Assembly: GCA_963575745.1 (NCBI GenBank)
Contig: CAUYUJ010019260.1
Span: forward strand, 28,501-92,500
Direction of reading: 5' to 3'
Length of the DNA stretch: 64,000 nt
From: Prorocentrum cordatum
Taxonomy: Eukaryota > Sar > Dinophyceae > Prorocentrales > Prorocentraceae
Part shown: positions 44,239 through 52,748 of the stretch, piece by piece
How positions within the stretch are numbered: position 1 is the first letter of the stretch
How the letters are laid out: every line of letters begins with the position of its first letter
Position numbers and translations under genes: made by a program
Notes under the pieces: model-generated
Databases searched by the model: none
Told to the model about the DNA's origin: nothing
What the model saw: the letters and a program-made list of their open reading frames with translations, nothing else

Positions 44239-44639
44239 GGGGGCCGCCGCTTCTCTAGCATTCGCGAGGTGGCCCTCTTCCGCGCGGCGCAGGAGACGTT
44301 CGCACCTGAGACCGTGGAGGTGGAGGGGCGCTCGCACGGCGGCGCCCGCTACCCTCTCCTGTTCCAAATGCGCGCGGCCAGATCGCGTTCGCAGGGAAGG
44401 GGGCAGGGGGGGCACAGCGAGAAGAAGGACAGGCGCGCCCAGAGAGCGCAAGCAGCTGCGCTCCAGGGCGCCGCAGCAGCGGCACCTAGCGCCGCGGCGG
44501 CGCCCGAGCAGCGCGGGCCCGAGCGCCGGGCACCAGAGCAGCATCAGCGCGCCCAACAGGCGTGGCGCCTGCCAAGATGGGCAGACAAGGCGCGGACGGC
44601 GACCGCGACTGGCCCGCGGCGGCTGGCGATGGAAGGTCG
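44239..44639 (+). pseudogene. In-frame continuation after TGA of the endonuclease-like ORF
   Basis: Same frame as 42604-44238, open to 44790. It begins GGRRFSSIREVALFRAAQET, then becomes Ala/Arg/Gln-rich (KKDRRAQRAQAAALQGAAAA). It contains a degenerate palindrome copy at 44467-44486. The last part is translation of the G tract. Confidence 0.35.
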
Positions 44640-44770
44640 CGGCGGGGGGTTTAGGGGGGGGGGGGGGGGGCGCGGGTGGGGTGGGTGGGTGGGTGGGTGG
44701 GTGGGTGGGTGGGTGGGGTGGGGGGTGGGGTGGGGTGGGGGGTGGGGGGGGGGGGGGGCAGGGGGGGGGA
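44640..44770. repeat. G-rich tract, GGGT/GGGGT repeats
   Basis: Runs of 13-18 G and a (GGGT)n block (44680-44720). Capable of forming G-quadruplexes on the plus strand. Confidence 0.85.
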
Positions 44771-44993
44771 GGGAATGGCAAATAGGCTGAGCAGGACGAG
44801 GGGTGGCATGAGGAAATGGGCGTCGGGAAGGGGCGGGAGTTGTCAGGAAAATGATAATTATATAGATAGTTAATTACTTATCGCCCCCAAGGTCGCGGCC
44901 GACTCCGCAATGCCTCCGCCGCTGGAGCAGCGATGGCAAGGGTTGCAAGAGCAAGAGCAGCAGCCGCAGGAGGCGCCGCGGCAAGCCGCCAGA

Positions 44994-45013
44994 GCCCCCG
45001 CAGCAGCGGGGGC
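44994..45013. repeat. 20-bp palindromic repeat, copy 5
   Basis: Identical to copy 1. Outside the long ORF but still read as APAAAGA in a short plus-strand frame. Further degenerate copies lie at 45342-45367 and 45385-45407. Confidence 0.8.
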
Positions 45014-45640
45014 CACAGACGCCGTGGGAGCGCCCGACAGACGGGGGGTGCCGCACGGATGATTTGCGCGGCACATCGCGGGGCTGGGGGCGCGCCGGGG
45101 AGGGGGGGGGGGGCGCGGCTTCCTCGGTGCAGGGCGGCAGGGTCGACTCCGCCTGGCGCGACATGCAAGTGGCATTCGGCAGCGAATCGCGCCCCAGTGG
45201 CTGGTGCAGCAGCCGCGGTGGGTGGAGTGGCGGCCAGGGGCGCTGCGAGGCCGCGCATGCGATCGCCTGGAGGTGGGCCGAACACCCCCCCGAGACCAAT
45301 CCCTGGGTCAAACTTAATTAGCTGAGCCATCGCACAGGGCCGCCCCTCCGCAGCAGCGGGGGGGGGGCTCATCAGTCGAAGGTCGCCGTCTCCGCAGCTG
45401 CGGGGGCCTTGCCGGCGCATCGTGAGCGGCGGCGAGTCGCGCGCGCCGTCGGGTTCGGCGACCGCTGCCCGAGCGGAGAAGGAAAAAGAAACGGTGCTTT
45501 CTTCGGTGCTGTCGTTGCCTCTTTTCCTTCGTCGTTTTCTTTTCTCTCCCATTCCAATCCCTCATCCCGCCATCGCATTTTATCGTCTCCAATGGTATCG
45601 GGGGCCCCCGTGGCAGAAGAGCCCCCAGAACGAGCCCCTC
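45014..45640. other. Intron 3 sequence with degenerate palindromes
   Basis: Several open frames on both strands with no recognised domain. The G run at 45098-45113 interrupts the region. Confidence 0.35.
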
Positions 45641-45690
45641 CGTGACAGAGGGGGGTCAGGGCCCCTCTCTGACAGAGGAGGGGGGGCCAA
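45630..45690. repeat. Tandem pair of GACAGAGG hairpins
   Basis: GCCCCTCCGTGACAGAGGGG (45635-45654) and CCCCTCTCTGACAGAGGAGG (45661-45680): each has complementary arms around GTGAC or CTGAC. Confidence 0.65.
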
Positions 45691-46457
45691 AAAACAATTT
45701 ATCACTTTGATGTGGCTTTTGGATGAGGTCTGCCCACCCCAGGGCCGTGCGGCGTCCCGGCCTCGCAATTCGCAGATGTGCTAAAGCCCCGCGGTGCTAG
45801 GTGGAAGCCACGGTGTGATAATGCGTAGGTTCTGTGCCAAGAGAATCCATAGGGGCACGCGCGGGAGTCCTCGTAGTGCACGCCTCGATGCTTTTTTCGA
45901 TCTCACGGGGCTCGCGATAGCGAGAGGCCGGCTCGAAAAGCGGCCCCCCCTTGTTTTTGCGCGTCAGAGGCGAGGCATCCCCGCGTTGTGCTGCGACATC
46001 GGCCCGCGATTGGCATTGAAAAACGTGGGGGGTGAGGCGTGACATAACTCATGCTGAGCTATACTTCAGTTTTTGCGGTGTGTGTTGCGGCAGCAGAGAA
46101 TGCCTGTTGCGATGCATGAATACATGTTCCAGTATATGGCGCTGGGAAACATTGGATTGACGTGAGACAGCAAAACAACAGGTTGGTACCACGAAAAGAC
46201 TGTTCAACCCGTGCGTCATTTATTTTTTTGTGGAAATATAGAACGTGTGTGAATAATACAACACATCTATCGAAGATGCCTGCGGCGAATCGCCGCTGCC
46301 CTTTGCCTTGCTGGAATCGCCCATGTGGCCGAGTGTTGTGGCCAGAGCTCTGCCAAACTATCGGAACACGTGCCCCCCCATCCGTTGTGGAAACCCTTGG
46401 GAACACGCGGTAAAGAAAACAGAAGCGGACGAGAGGGGGGAAATATAGAGAGGAAGA
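45691..46457. other. Intron 3 sequence, no exon recognised
   Basis: No domain or RPS5-like segment on either strand. Confidence 0.4.
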
Positions 46458-46811
46458 AAAGGAGGAGGAGGAGGAGGAGGAGGAGGAGGAGGAGGAGGAG
46501 GAGGAGGAGGAGGAGGAGGAGGAGGAGGAGGAGGAGGAGGAGGAGGAGGAGGAGGAGGAGGAGGAGGAGGAGGAGGAGGAGGAGGAGGAGGAGGAGGAGG
46601 AAAAGGAGGAGGAGGTGGAGGAAGAGGAGGAGGAGGATGATGAGGAGGAAAAGGAGGAGGAGGAGGAGGAGGAGGAGGAGGAGGAGAGGAGGAGGAGGAG
46701 GAGGGAGGAGGAGGAGGAGGAGGAGGAGGTGGAGGTGGAGGAGGAGGAGGAGGAGGAGGAGGACGAGGACGAGGAGGAGGAGGCGGAGGCGGAGGAGGAG
46801 GAGGGGGAGGA

Positions 46812-46843
<32 letters not shown>

Positions 46844-46978
46844 GAGGAGGTGGAGGAGGAGGAGCAGGAGGAGGAGGAGGACGAGGACGAGGAGGAGGAG
46901 GCGGAGGCGGAGGAGGAGGAGGGGGAGGAGGGAGGAGGAGGAGGAGGGAGGAGGAGGAGGAGGAGGAGGAGGAAGAAG
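46458..46978. repeat. (GGA)n array, ~520 bp
   Basis: Uninterrupted for about 150 bp on the left, then with GTG, GAC, GCG and AAG interruptions. Arg, Glu or Gly runs (plus) and Pro, Leu or Ser runs (minus), including one frame of about 645 codons, are artefacts. Confidence 0.95.
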
Positions 46979-46979
46979 A

Positions 46980-47310
46980 CTCTTGGGGCCTCCTGGGAGC
47001 TTTTTGGGGTCTCTTGGAGGCCTTTTGGGAGCCTCCTTGGGCCTCTTACGTGCCTCATGTGGCTTCTTGAGGGCCTGTTTGGCCGTCCTAGACCAGAGCG
47101 TTCCTGGCCCGTCTGACGCCGTCGGAAGCCATCTTGGGGGCCTCTCTGAATCGACTTGGAGCCATCTTGGTGCGGTCCAGGGCCGTCTCGGAGGCCACCT
47201 TGGGCGTCGTGGAGGCCTTCTTGGCCAGCTTGGGGCCGGCTTGGGGCCGTCTTGGGGCCCCCCTGGGCCGTTCTGTCTGGGTCTTGGAAGCTTTTTGGGC
47301 GACCTTGGGG
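46980..47310. repeat. CTTGGGGCCTC-type minisatellite
   Basis: Directly follows the GGA array, as at 37029/37222; units such as CTTGGGGCCTCCTGGGAGC and TTGGGGCCGTCTTGGGG. Confidence 0.75.
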
Positions 47311-48556
47311 CGATTTCCGGGGGTGGCCCTCCCCCGGGTGCCGCGGGCGGCCGCCACGTCGGCCCCAGCAGGAGCGCGGCGCGCTCCCCGCTCGCACCGC
47401 CGCGCCCCTGCGGCCCTGGCCTCCCGCGGATTCTTCCTGCCTCGCGGCTCTCTGGCCGGCTTTCCAGTTTTGGTGATTTGCTCGCGCTCGGGATGGCGCA
47501 ATCGGGAGCCGCTCGGCGCGGTATGAGCGATGGACTGATTGAAGTCGGTCGGCCCCTGCGTTTTTGCCGGTAGTGAGATCTCCTCGCGTTGCCCCCGCCT
47601 CGGCGATTGCCCTCGGGCTGCCTCCCAGGCCTCGATCCCGCGCGCTGCACCGCGCTCCTCCTGTCGGCGACGTTGTCGCTCTGCTCTTGCCTCCTCCTCG
47701 GTGTGCGACGCTGGGTGGCACCTTTGATAGCCTCCTCGCTCGTTCCTTCTCTCGTCTGCTCCGTATGGGCGAACCCTGTGCTCCCTGCTTGTTGCTGCGC
47801 GAGTCCCCGGCCGCTCTTTTGAGGCCTCGTCAGCGTTCTCTGGGCTGCTGGCTGATCGACTCCGCTGCGTCGCTGCGCCCGCGCGGCCCCGACGTCAAAA
47901 AGCGTATGTGAGCGATGAGGGTTGGGTCGGCCCGGCCGTGTTTGGTCAAAGTCAGCGCCCAGATACTTTCCTAGACACCATCTTGACCAGTCTGTCCAGC
48001 TGAGTCCGGCCGGGCCTCGAGGGCCTCCCAAGATATCTTTAAAACGGCCAGAAGGGCTTGGAACGCGCGTCGGTTCCGGGAAGTTCTTGGAAAAAGGCAG
48101 CAGTTCCGCGCGCCGCGCGTCGCAAGGCCAAGAGGCAGTTACACGCCGTGGGCTGTGCTGGGTATCGTTCTCTCTGGCCCTCGTTCGGACACACACCTCG
48201 CCCTTTTCTTCCACCTCTTCCGCGATCATTTCTCTCATGCTTTGTGCCTCGTCCCTGCTCCCCTTTCCCTCCTCGTCCTCTTGCCACCTCCTGCCCAATT
48301 TCTCCTCCTGACTCCTGCTTTGCCCCTCCCCATGTCCTCTCGGATCGAAGGTTGCGATCCTCGCCTTGTTTTATTGCCCAGCAATAGCAAGCCGCACCGA
48401 AGGATCCTCTTCCCTCTGTGCTCTCCGTTTTGCGGCTGGTCTGGCATTGGGGTGGGGGGCTGGGGGGTCCCTCGGACAGGGGGGCGACCGATCCTTTCTT
48501 TCCTGTCTTCGTCATGCTCTTCCTCCTCCTTCCCTGCCCCCGCCCCCTCGTGCAAG
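47311..48556. other. Intron 3 sequence before exon 4
   Basis: Long open frames in both directions without recognisable domains; Pro/Arg-rich. The last 60 bp are pyrimidine-rich, as expected before a 3' splice site. Confidence 0.4.
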
Positions 48557-48661
48557 GCGTTGTGCCCCATCGTGGAGCGCCTCTGCTGCTCCATGATGAT
48601 GCACGGCAGGAACAACGGCAAGAAGCTTATGGCCGTGCGTATCGTGAAGCACGCTTTCGAG
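48557..48661 (+). CDS. RPS5: 40S ribosomal protein S5 (uS7), exon 4
   Basis: Thirty-five codons: [28 protein letters not shown] and IVKHAFE, continuous. This is the core of RPS5/uS7; C-P-I-V-E-R-L and [12 protein letters not shown] are diagnostic. The acceptor is GTGCAAG|GCG, phase 0. The last recognisable codon is GAG 48659-48661. The next family residues (I-I-H-L-L-T) are absent; the genomic reading [10 protein letters not shown]... only loosely recalls a later segment (N-P-L-Q-V-L-V) and is not taken as coding. The following bases are ACC, so the donor would not be of the G-type seen at the other introns. The remaining ~105 codons were not found in the window. Confidence 0.92.
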
Positions 48662-49001
48662 ACCCCCTCCCCCCTGGCGCGTGTGCTGGTTGCCTCCCTC
48701 GCCTCGGGGGCGGAGAGGGGGAGGGACAAGCTAGGTGCGCTCGCGCCTCGTCTGACATTTTTTCCTTCTCTCCGATCCCTTCTCCTGGCGCTGATGTTTC
48801 ATTATCCGTGGACGCGTGTCATAGCCGACCTTCGACTCCCACAGCAGGAAGACCACTTCGTGGCATGCGCAATCGGAAAAAGGGAGAGCTGCGTGCACAG
48901 GAGAAGGAGGAGGTGGAGGGTGAACAGGAGGCTGAGCAGGAGGAACAGGATGAGGACGACCAGCGGCAGCAACAGCAGGCGGAAGGATGGGGGAAAAGAA
49001 T
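48662..49001. other. RPS5: Presumed start of RPS5 intron 4
   Basis: No exon 5 candidate (I-I-H-L-L-T or G-P-R-E-D-S-T-R-I) was seen here or in the rest of the window. Confidence 0.4.
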
Positions 49002-49234
49002 GATCAGGGGAAGGCGGAGCAGGGATAATATGGGGGGCGACAGCGATGAAGAAAGACTCGGAGTCAGAAACGTGGCCCTCGCTTGCGCGAGACGAACAGC
49101 AGTAGCAGGGACTGGAGTGGAAGGAGCGGGAGGAAAGGAGGATCAGGGGAAGGCGGAGGAGGGGAAATGAGGGGGGGAACCACAATGAAGCTAGACTCGG
49201 ATCCAGAAAAGTGGCCCGCGCTGGGGCGAGAGCG
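49002..49234. repeat. 93-bp direct repeat, two copies
   Basis: 49002-49094 and 49141-49234 share GATCAGGGGAAGGCGGAG, a GGGGGG segment, GATGAAGAAAGACTCGGA / AATGAAGCTAGACTCGGA and GAAACGTGGCCCTCGC / GAAAAGTGGCCCGCGC. The end of the second copy carries the GGCGAGAGC motif and abuts the E4 LTR. Confidence 0.75.
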
Positions 49235-49240
49235 CCATTC

Positions 49241-49292
49241 TGTCGAGAGGTGACCCACTCCCCTATGTATCATAGCACGTTGATGTGGATTG
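49241..49292 (+). repeat. E4 5' LTR, left fragment
   Basis: 52 bp, TGTCGAGAGGTGACCCACTC... to the target site of E3; aligns with 63168-63219. Confidence 0.85.
49288..49292. other. E3 target-site duplication, left
   Basis: GATTG, repeated at 58418-58422. Confidence 0.9.
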
Positions 49293-49461
49293 TGTGAGAA
49301 TTTCACGGGTGCCCCGCCCGTCTGCCTTCAGCTTGCCCCAATCCTCTCTCCCTGCCTCTTGACCCCCCCCTTTTTTGCCACGCCCCCTTTTCGGCCCTAG
49401 TCTTAGGGCCCTAAGACAGCAACCGGCGCCGCGTGCCCGCTGAGAAAAAACATTACTGACA
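49293..49461 (+). repeat. E3 5' LTR
   Basis: 169 bp, TG...CA. Compared with the 3' LTR it has one more C in the C run, one more T in the T run and about five substitutions. Confidence 0.95.
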
Positions 49462-49474
49462 TTGGTAGCGGAGC
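49462..49474 (+). promoter_or_regulatory. E3 candidate primer-binding site
   Basis: TTGGTAGCGGAGC immediately after the LTR, the same 13 bases as in E2; complementary to a tRNA 3' end GCTCCGCTACCA, likely initiator methionine tRNA. Confidence 0.8.
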
Positions 49475-49525
49475 TTGTACGCTCCACGCCTGAGCTTGCA
49501 CGCGACTCCCGCGCGGGCCGGCGCC

Positions 49526-50797
49526 ATGTTTGGCTCGCGAGATGCTGATAGCGAGGTGGCATCCTCGCCTTCGGCTGGCGACGATCCGGGTGCTACTCCG
49601 GATCTGAATGCAGTGCTCCGCGTCTTGGCGGAGACGCAGAGGGATCTCCTCCGCTTGCAGCGCGAGGGAGGTCCACGTCGGACACGGCTGCTGCTGTCGC
49701 AGGTGAAGTTGCTCGAGTTCGACGGGGACGTGAAGACGTCGACGAAGCGCTATAGAGAGTGGCGAAAGAACTTGAGCATCATCCAGAACCTCAACCAGTT
49801 GACGGACTCGGGGCTCGCCCTGATCATCTTCAGCCAAGTGAGTGGCAGGGCAAAGACACTCATCGAGATCATGGAGCCCGAGGACCTGAGGAAGGACGAC
49901 GCCTTGGAGATGATTTACGCGATATACGACGATGCCTTCGAGAAGATGGACCACGAGAGGCTCGACAACGTACACCAGGAGTGGGAGAAGGCAACACGGC
50001 GTCAAGGCCAACCCATGATGGATTGGATCACCTACCAGAGGAAGAAGAGGATGGAGTTGCAGCTCCAGGACCTGGCCTCGGCGATCTCGGACACGGCCTT
50101 GGCGAGCAAGATGTTGCGGGGGGCAGGCCTCGCGCAGCGCGAGCGCAGCCAGGTGATCTTCAACTGCGGCGGGATCTACGACTCGAAGCGGATGGAGACG
50201 GTGTTGAAGGTGGCGCATTCCAAGATACACGAGGTGGAGAAGAATAGCAACTTACTACCTAGGAGGTCCCACGCTGCACTACCGTATCGTGCTCGTGATG
50301 GGAGGTTCCAGGGGGCCCGCGATGACAGGAACAAGGACAAAGGCTACAAGGCGAAGTTGGCCATCCGCGGGAACCACACGACGGTGCACGAGACGGAGGA
50401 CCCAGAGGACGACCAGCACAATGGTGAGGAGAGCGAGCATGGTCAGGAGCACGATGAGGATCACGAGGAGGACCCAGAGGTGTACTTTGAGGACCAGGAG
50501 GACGATAGGGACCAGCTGGAGGAGGAGCAGGTTGAAGGAGTGGGTGACGAGGACGACGTGGAGCTGGAAGAGGAACTCCAGGAGGCCTTCGTCGCCGGCT
50601 GGCGGGCTAAGCAGAAAACCGCTGCTCTCAGGCTGAAGCGGGGCTACGTTGCACCGAGGTCTCGGGGCAGCCGGGGAGGCAGCAGCAGCGACCGGCCTCC
50701 ACCCGGATCTACAAGTTCTCCACAGAAATTCGACCAGAAACCTGACCAGAGAAAAGCCAGCAGTCGTTGTGCCGACTGCGGCCGCCTCGGGCATTGA
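49526..50797 (+). CDS. gag: E3 Gag, up to TGA inside the zinc knuckle
   Basis: Start chosen at ATG 49526 (MFGSRDADSEVASSPSAGDD). A coiled, charged N-terminal region (RVLAETQRDLLRLQREGG) is followed by VKLLEFDGDVKTSTKRYREW, the F-D-G...Y-R-E-W block typical of Gag, and a helical region with MMDWITYQRKKRMELQLQDL. Residues ~290-360 are strongly acidic. The frame ends at TGA 50795-50797 in CADCGRLGH*; the next codons RGDAECPK would complete CX2CX4HX4C with a Trp at the stop. A one-base G-to-A change (TGG to TGA) is the simplest explanation. Confidence 0.8.
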   Translation: MFGSRDADSEVASSPSAGDDPGATPDLNAVLRVLAETQRDLLRLQREGGPRRTRLLLSQVKLLEFDGDVKTSTKRYREWRKNLSIIQNLNQLTDSGLALIIFSQVSGRAKTLIEIMEPEDLRKDDALEMIYAIYDDAFEKMDHERLDNVHQEWEKATRRQGQPMMDWITYQRKKRMELQLQDLASAISDTALASKMLRGAGLAQRERSQVIFNCGGIYDSKRMETVLKVAHSKIHEVEKNSNLLPRRSHAALPYRARDGRFQGARDDRNKDKGYKAKLAIRGNHTTVHETEDPEDDQHNGEESEHGQEHDEDHEEDPEVYFEDQEDDRDQLEEEQVEGVGDEDDVELEEELQEAFVAGWRAKQKTAALRLKRGYVAPRSRGSRGGSSSDRPPPGSTSSPQKFDQKPDQRKASSRCADCGRLGH

Positions 50798-52387
50798 CGC
50801 GGTGACGCAGAGTGCCCTAAGGTGGCCAGCGGTAAGCGTGAGCCTTATAAGAAGAAGCCGGGTACAGAGGCCGCTGGCTCGAACAAGCCATCGAGGGTGC
50901 ATGGTCCAGTATTGCACTGGGTCGGCGTGGCTACTTCTGAAAAGAGGTGCCAGGGCGCAGAGCCCAAACACAGGCCTAGGAGAAAGCAGGACACCAGGAG
51001 CAGCAACAGTTCAGACAGAGTCGAGAAAATCAAGCTCACGGCCAACACCTTTGATGACGGGCGCGACGTCGAAACTAGAGTGCCCGCGGCCAGAATGGCG
51101 CGGCACATGCAGAGACGTGTTGAGGACGATCGCAAGCACATCTGGTTTAAGAACGGCTCTTGCCGGCACATCGTGGAGGTCGACAATTGCGTCGTCACGC
51201 TGAGGCTGGCTACGAAGCTTGCGGTCCGTGACGTGGACACGGGGGACATCGTTGCGACGATCGCGAAGATTCTCAACGCGAGCGCAAGCGAAGGTAACGA
51301 CTACAAGGAGGTTGTGGACAACTGCGAGCAGAAGGTTAACGACCACAAGGAGGTTAAGGAAGATATGGCATCGAGGAGGCTGCCTTCGCCCGGAGGTCGC
51401 CCGGCCCGCTCGAGGAGGACTTCTCCCCGGACTTGCAGGGCGTCTTCGAGAGAGCCACGCGGGCGTTCCTTGGAGCGCAAGGTGGCTCCGAGGTGGTCGT
51501 CTGCAGGCGACTCCGGGCGCAACCGCGCGAAACGCCAGCCTACGTCACATGAGAGGCCTCAGAGCGCGCCTCCCCGTGTTGCAACACGGAGCGCGGCCGC
51601 GCTTGGGACCGAAACTCGTAGGAGGACGAGGGTGAAGGAGGAGCCTGAAGATCGAGACATTGATCGAACATCCAATCAAGCAGAACGACATAAACGTTGT
51701 CATCGTGAGCAAGAGGCTTCCCCGCTCCCCTCCGGGGACAAGCAGCGGAGGGAGGAGCTGCAGGAGCAGGTGCAGGTACTCGAGGCGAGGGAGAATAGCC
51801 TGGGGGAGAAGGTGGTCGGCGAGCCGACTTCAGCAGATATCATGGGCCGGCTCCAGCAGAGACGGCAACAGGACGGTAGGTCTCGAGGTGCTCGGTTGCC
51901 ATCGGGCGAGGACGAGGAGAAAGGAGCAGGCAGCGCGTGGAAGAATATGGTTGAGACTCGGCGCGTTGCACGCGTGAGGGGAGAAACCGCTGCGTCTGCT
52001 GCTCGCGCTTCGTCCGAGGCCGGGGGCGCAGCAAGCAGGGGGCGGCCAGGGGAGGATATCGCGACGAGCAGCGGCGCAAGATTTACGATGACCCAGCCGC
52101 GCTCGAAGATGAGCGACATCGAGAAGAAGGAGATGCACCGCGACATGTACCAGGGCCAGGTGATCGGCGGTCGCTTTGAGGCGGGGCCGAAAGCCAAGTG
52201 CGACCCAGACCGCATCAGAGCGCAGTTTAGATTGCAGCCGCCCGTTCGAGAAGCTGAGGTGGCAGGCCAATGCCACCGCTGTGTGCGCCAAGTGCCAGGC
52301 GTGCGGCCTCAAGTCGGTGGTCCACTTCACCGTGGCCGACGAGGAGGGCAATCCAGAGGAGAAGGAAGAGGACCCATGGCTCAATGA
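50798..52387 (+). pseudogene. gag: E3 Gag continuation and pre-protease region
   Basis: Same frame as Gag, open from the TGA to another TGA at 52385-52387. Begins with the rest of the zinc knuckle, then a basic Lys/Arg-rich stretch, a segment RHMQRRVEDDRKHIWFKNGS with VDNCVVTLRLATKLAVRDVD (retroelement-like capsid or matrix region of unknown kind), and Glu/Arg-rich low-complexity sequence. Around 52176-52442 a second frame becomes the better reading (CAKCQACGLKSVVHFTVADE), so a frame change lies near 52235. Confidence 0.6.
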
Positions 52388-52544
52388 CGATCCATGGAGT
52401 AAGAGTGGCCTAGCAGGAAGCGCTAAAGCAAAAGGAAAATGAGGAGGACGTCACGAAGGAGGAGGACGCCACCCCAAGGACACCACGAAGGAGGGCGATG
52501 CGGCCACGACAGGTGCGTCTGCAACAGGTGCCGCGGGGACGTAC

Positions 52545-52748
52545 ATGACCATAAATGACGACACCGAGCCCTCTACTAGCGACGTTCCTGTGGTCGTGTT
52601 GCCCGGCGGCGTGGCTATGTTGGATACTGGTTGCAAGCGTGCCGTCGGCGTGCTCGTTTCCAGGATCAGCTGGGCAAGCTGGGTTTTAGCTACGAGCGCA
52701 TCCCGCGGCAGGAGTGCTTCAAGTTTGGACCGGGGGAACCCATTTTGA
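52545..52748 (+). pseudogene. pol: E3 protease active-site segment
   Basis: VVVLPGGVAMLDTGCKRAVG contains the catalytic L-D-T-G (52618-52632) of an aspartic protease. The frame then shifts, between about 52640 and 52660, into the frame of the next piece, which continues ARFQDQLGKLGFSYERIP and FKFGPGEPILS as in other members. Confidence 0.8.

Larger units (their letters stand above)
35903..48556 (+). other. RPS5: RPS5 intron 3 (~12.65 kb, GC-AG)
   Basis: Donor CGGAAG|GCGTCG, acceptor CTCGTGCAAG|GCGTTG, phase 0. The six bases AAGGCG stand at both borders, like a target duplication. The acceptor is preceded by a pyrimidine-rich stretch (CTTCCTCCTCCTTCCCTGCC). Contents: stem-loop at 35973, GGA arrays, minisatellites, LINE relic, endonuclease-like ORF and palindrome family. 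Confidence 0.85.

Noticed and set aside
46267-48298. Proline/leucine-rich minus-strand ORFs of 484 and 646 codons
   Set aside because: They are translations of the GGA array and the adjoining GGCCTC minisatellite.
48662-48760. Reading [25 protein letters not shown] directly after RPS5 exon 4 as coding
   Set aside because: It loosely recalls N-P-L-Q-V-L-V...S-G-P-R-E-D, but lacks I-I-H-L-L-T and the conserved G-P-R-E-D-S-T-R-I-G; RPS5 is too conserved for such drift unless it is a pseudogene.
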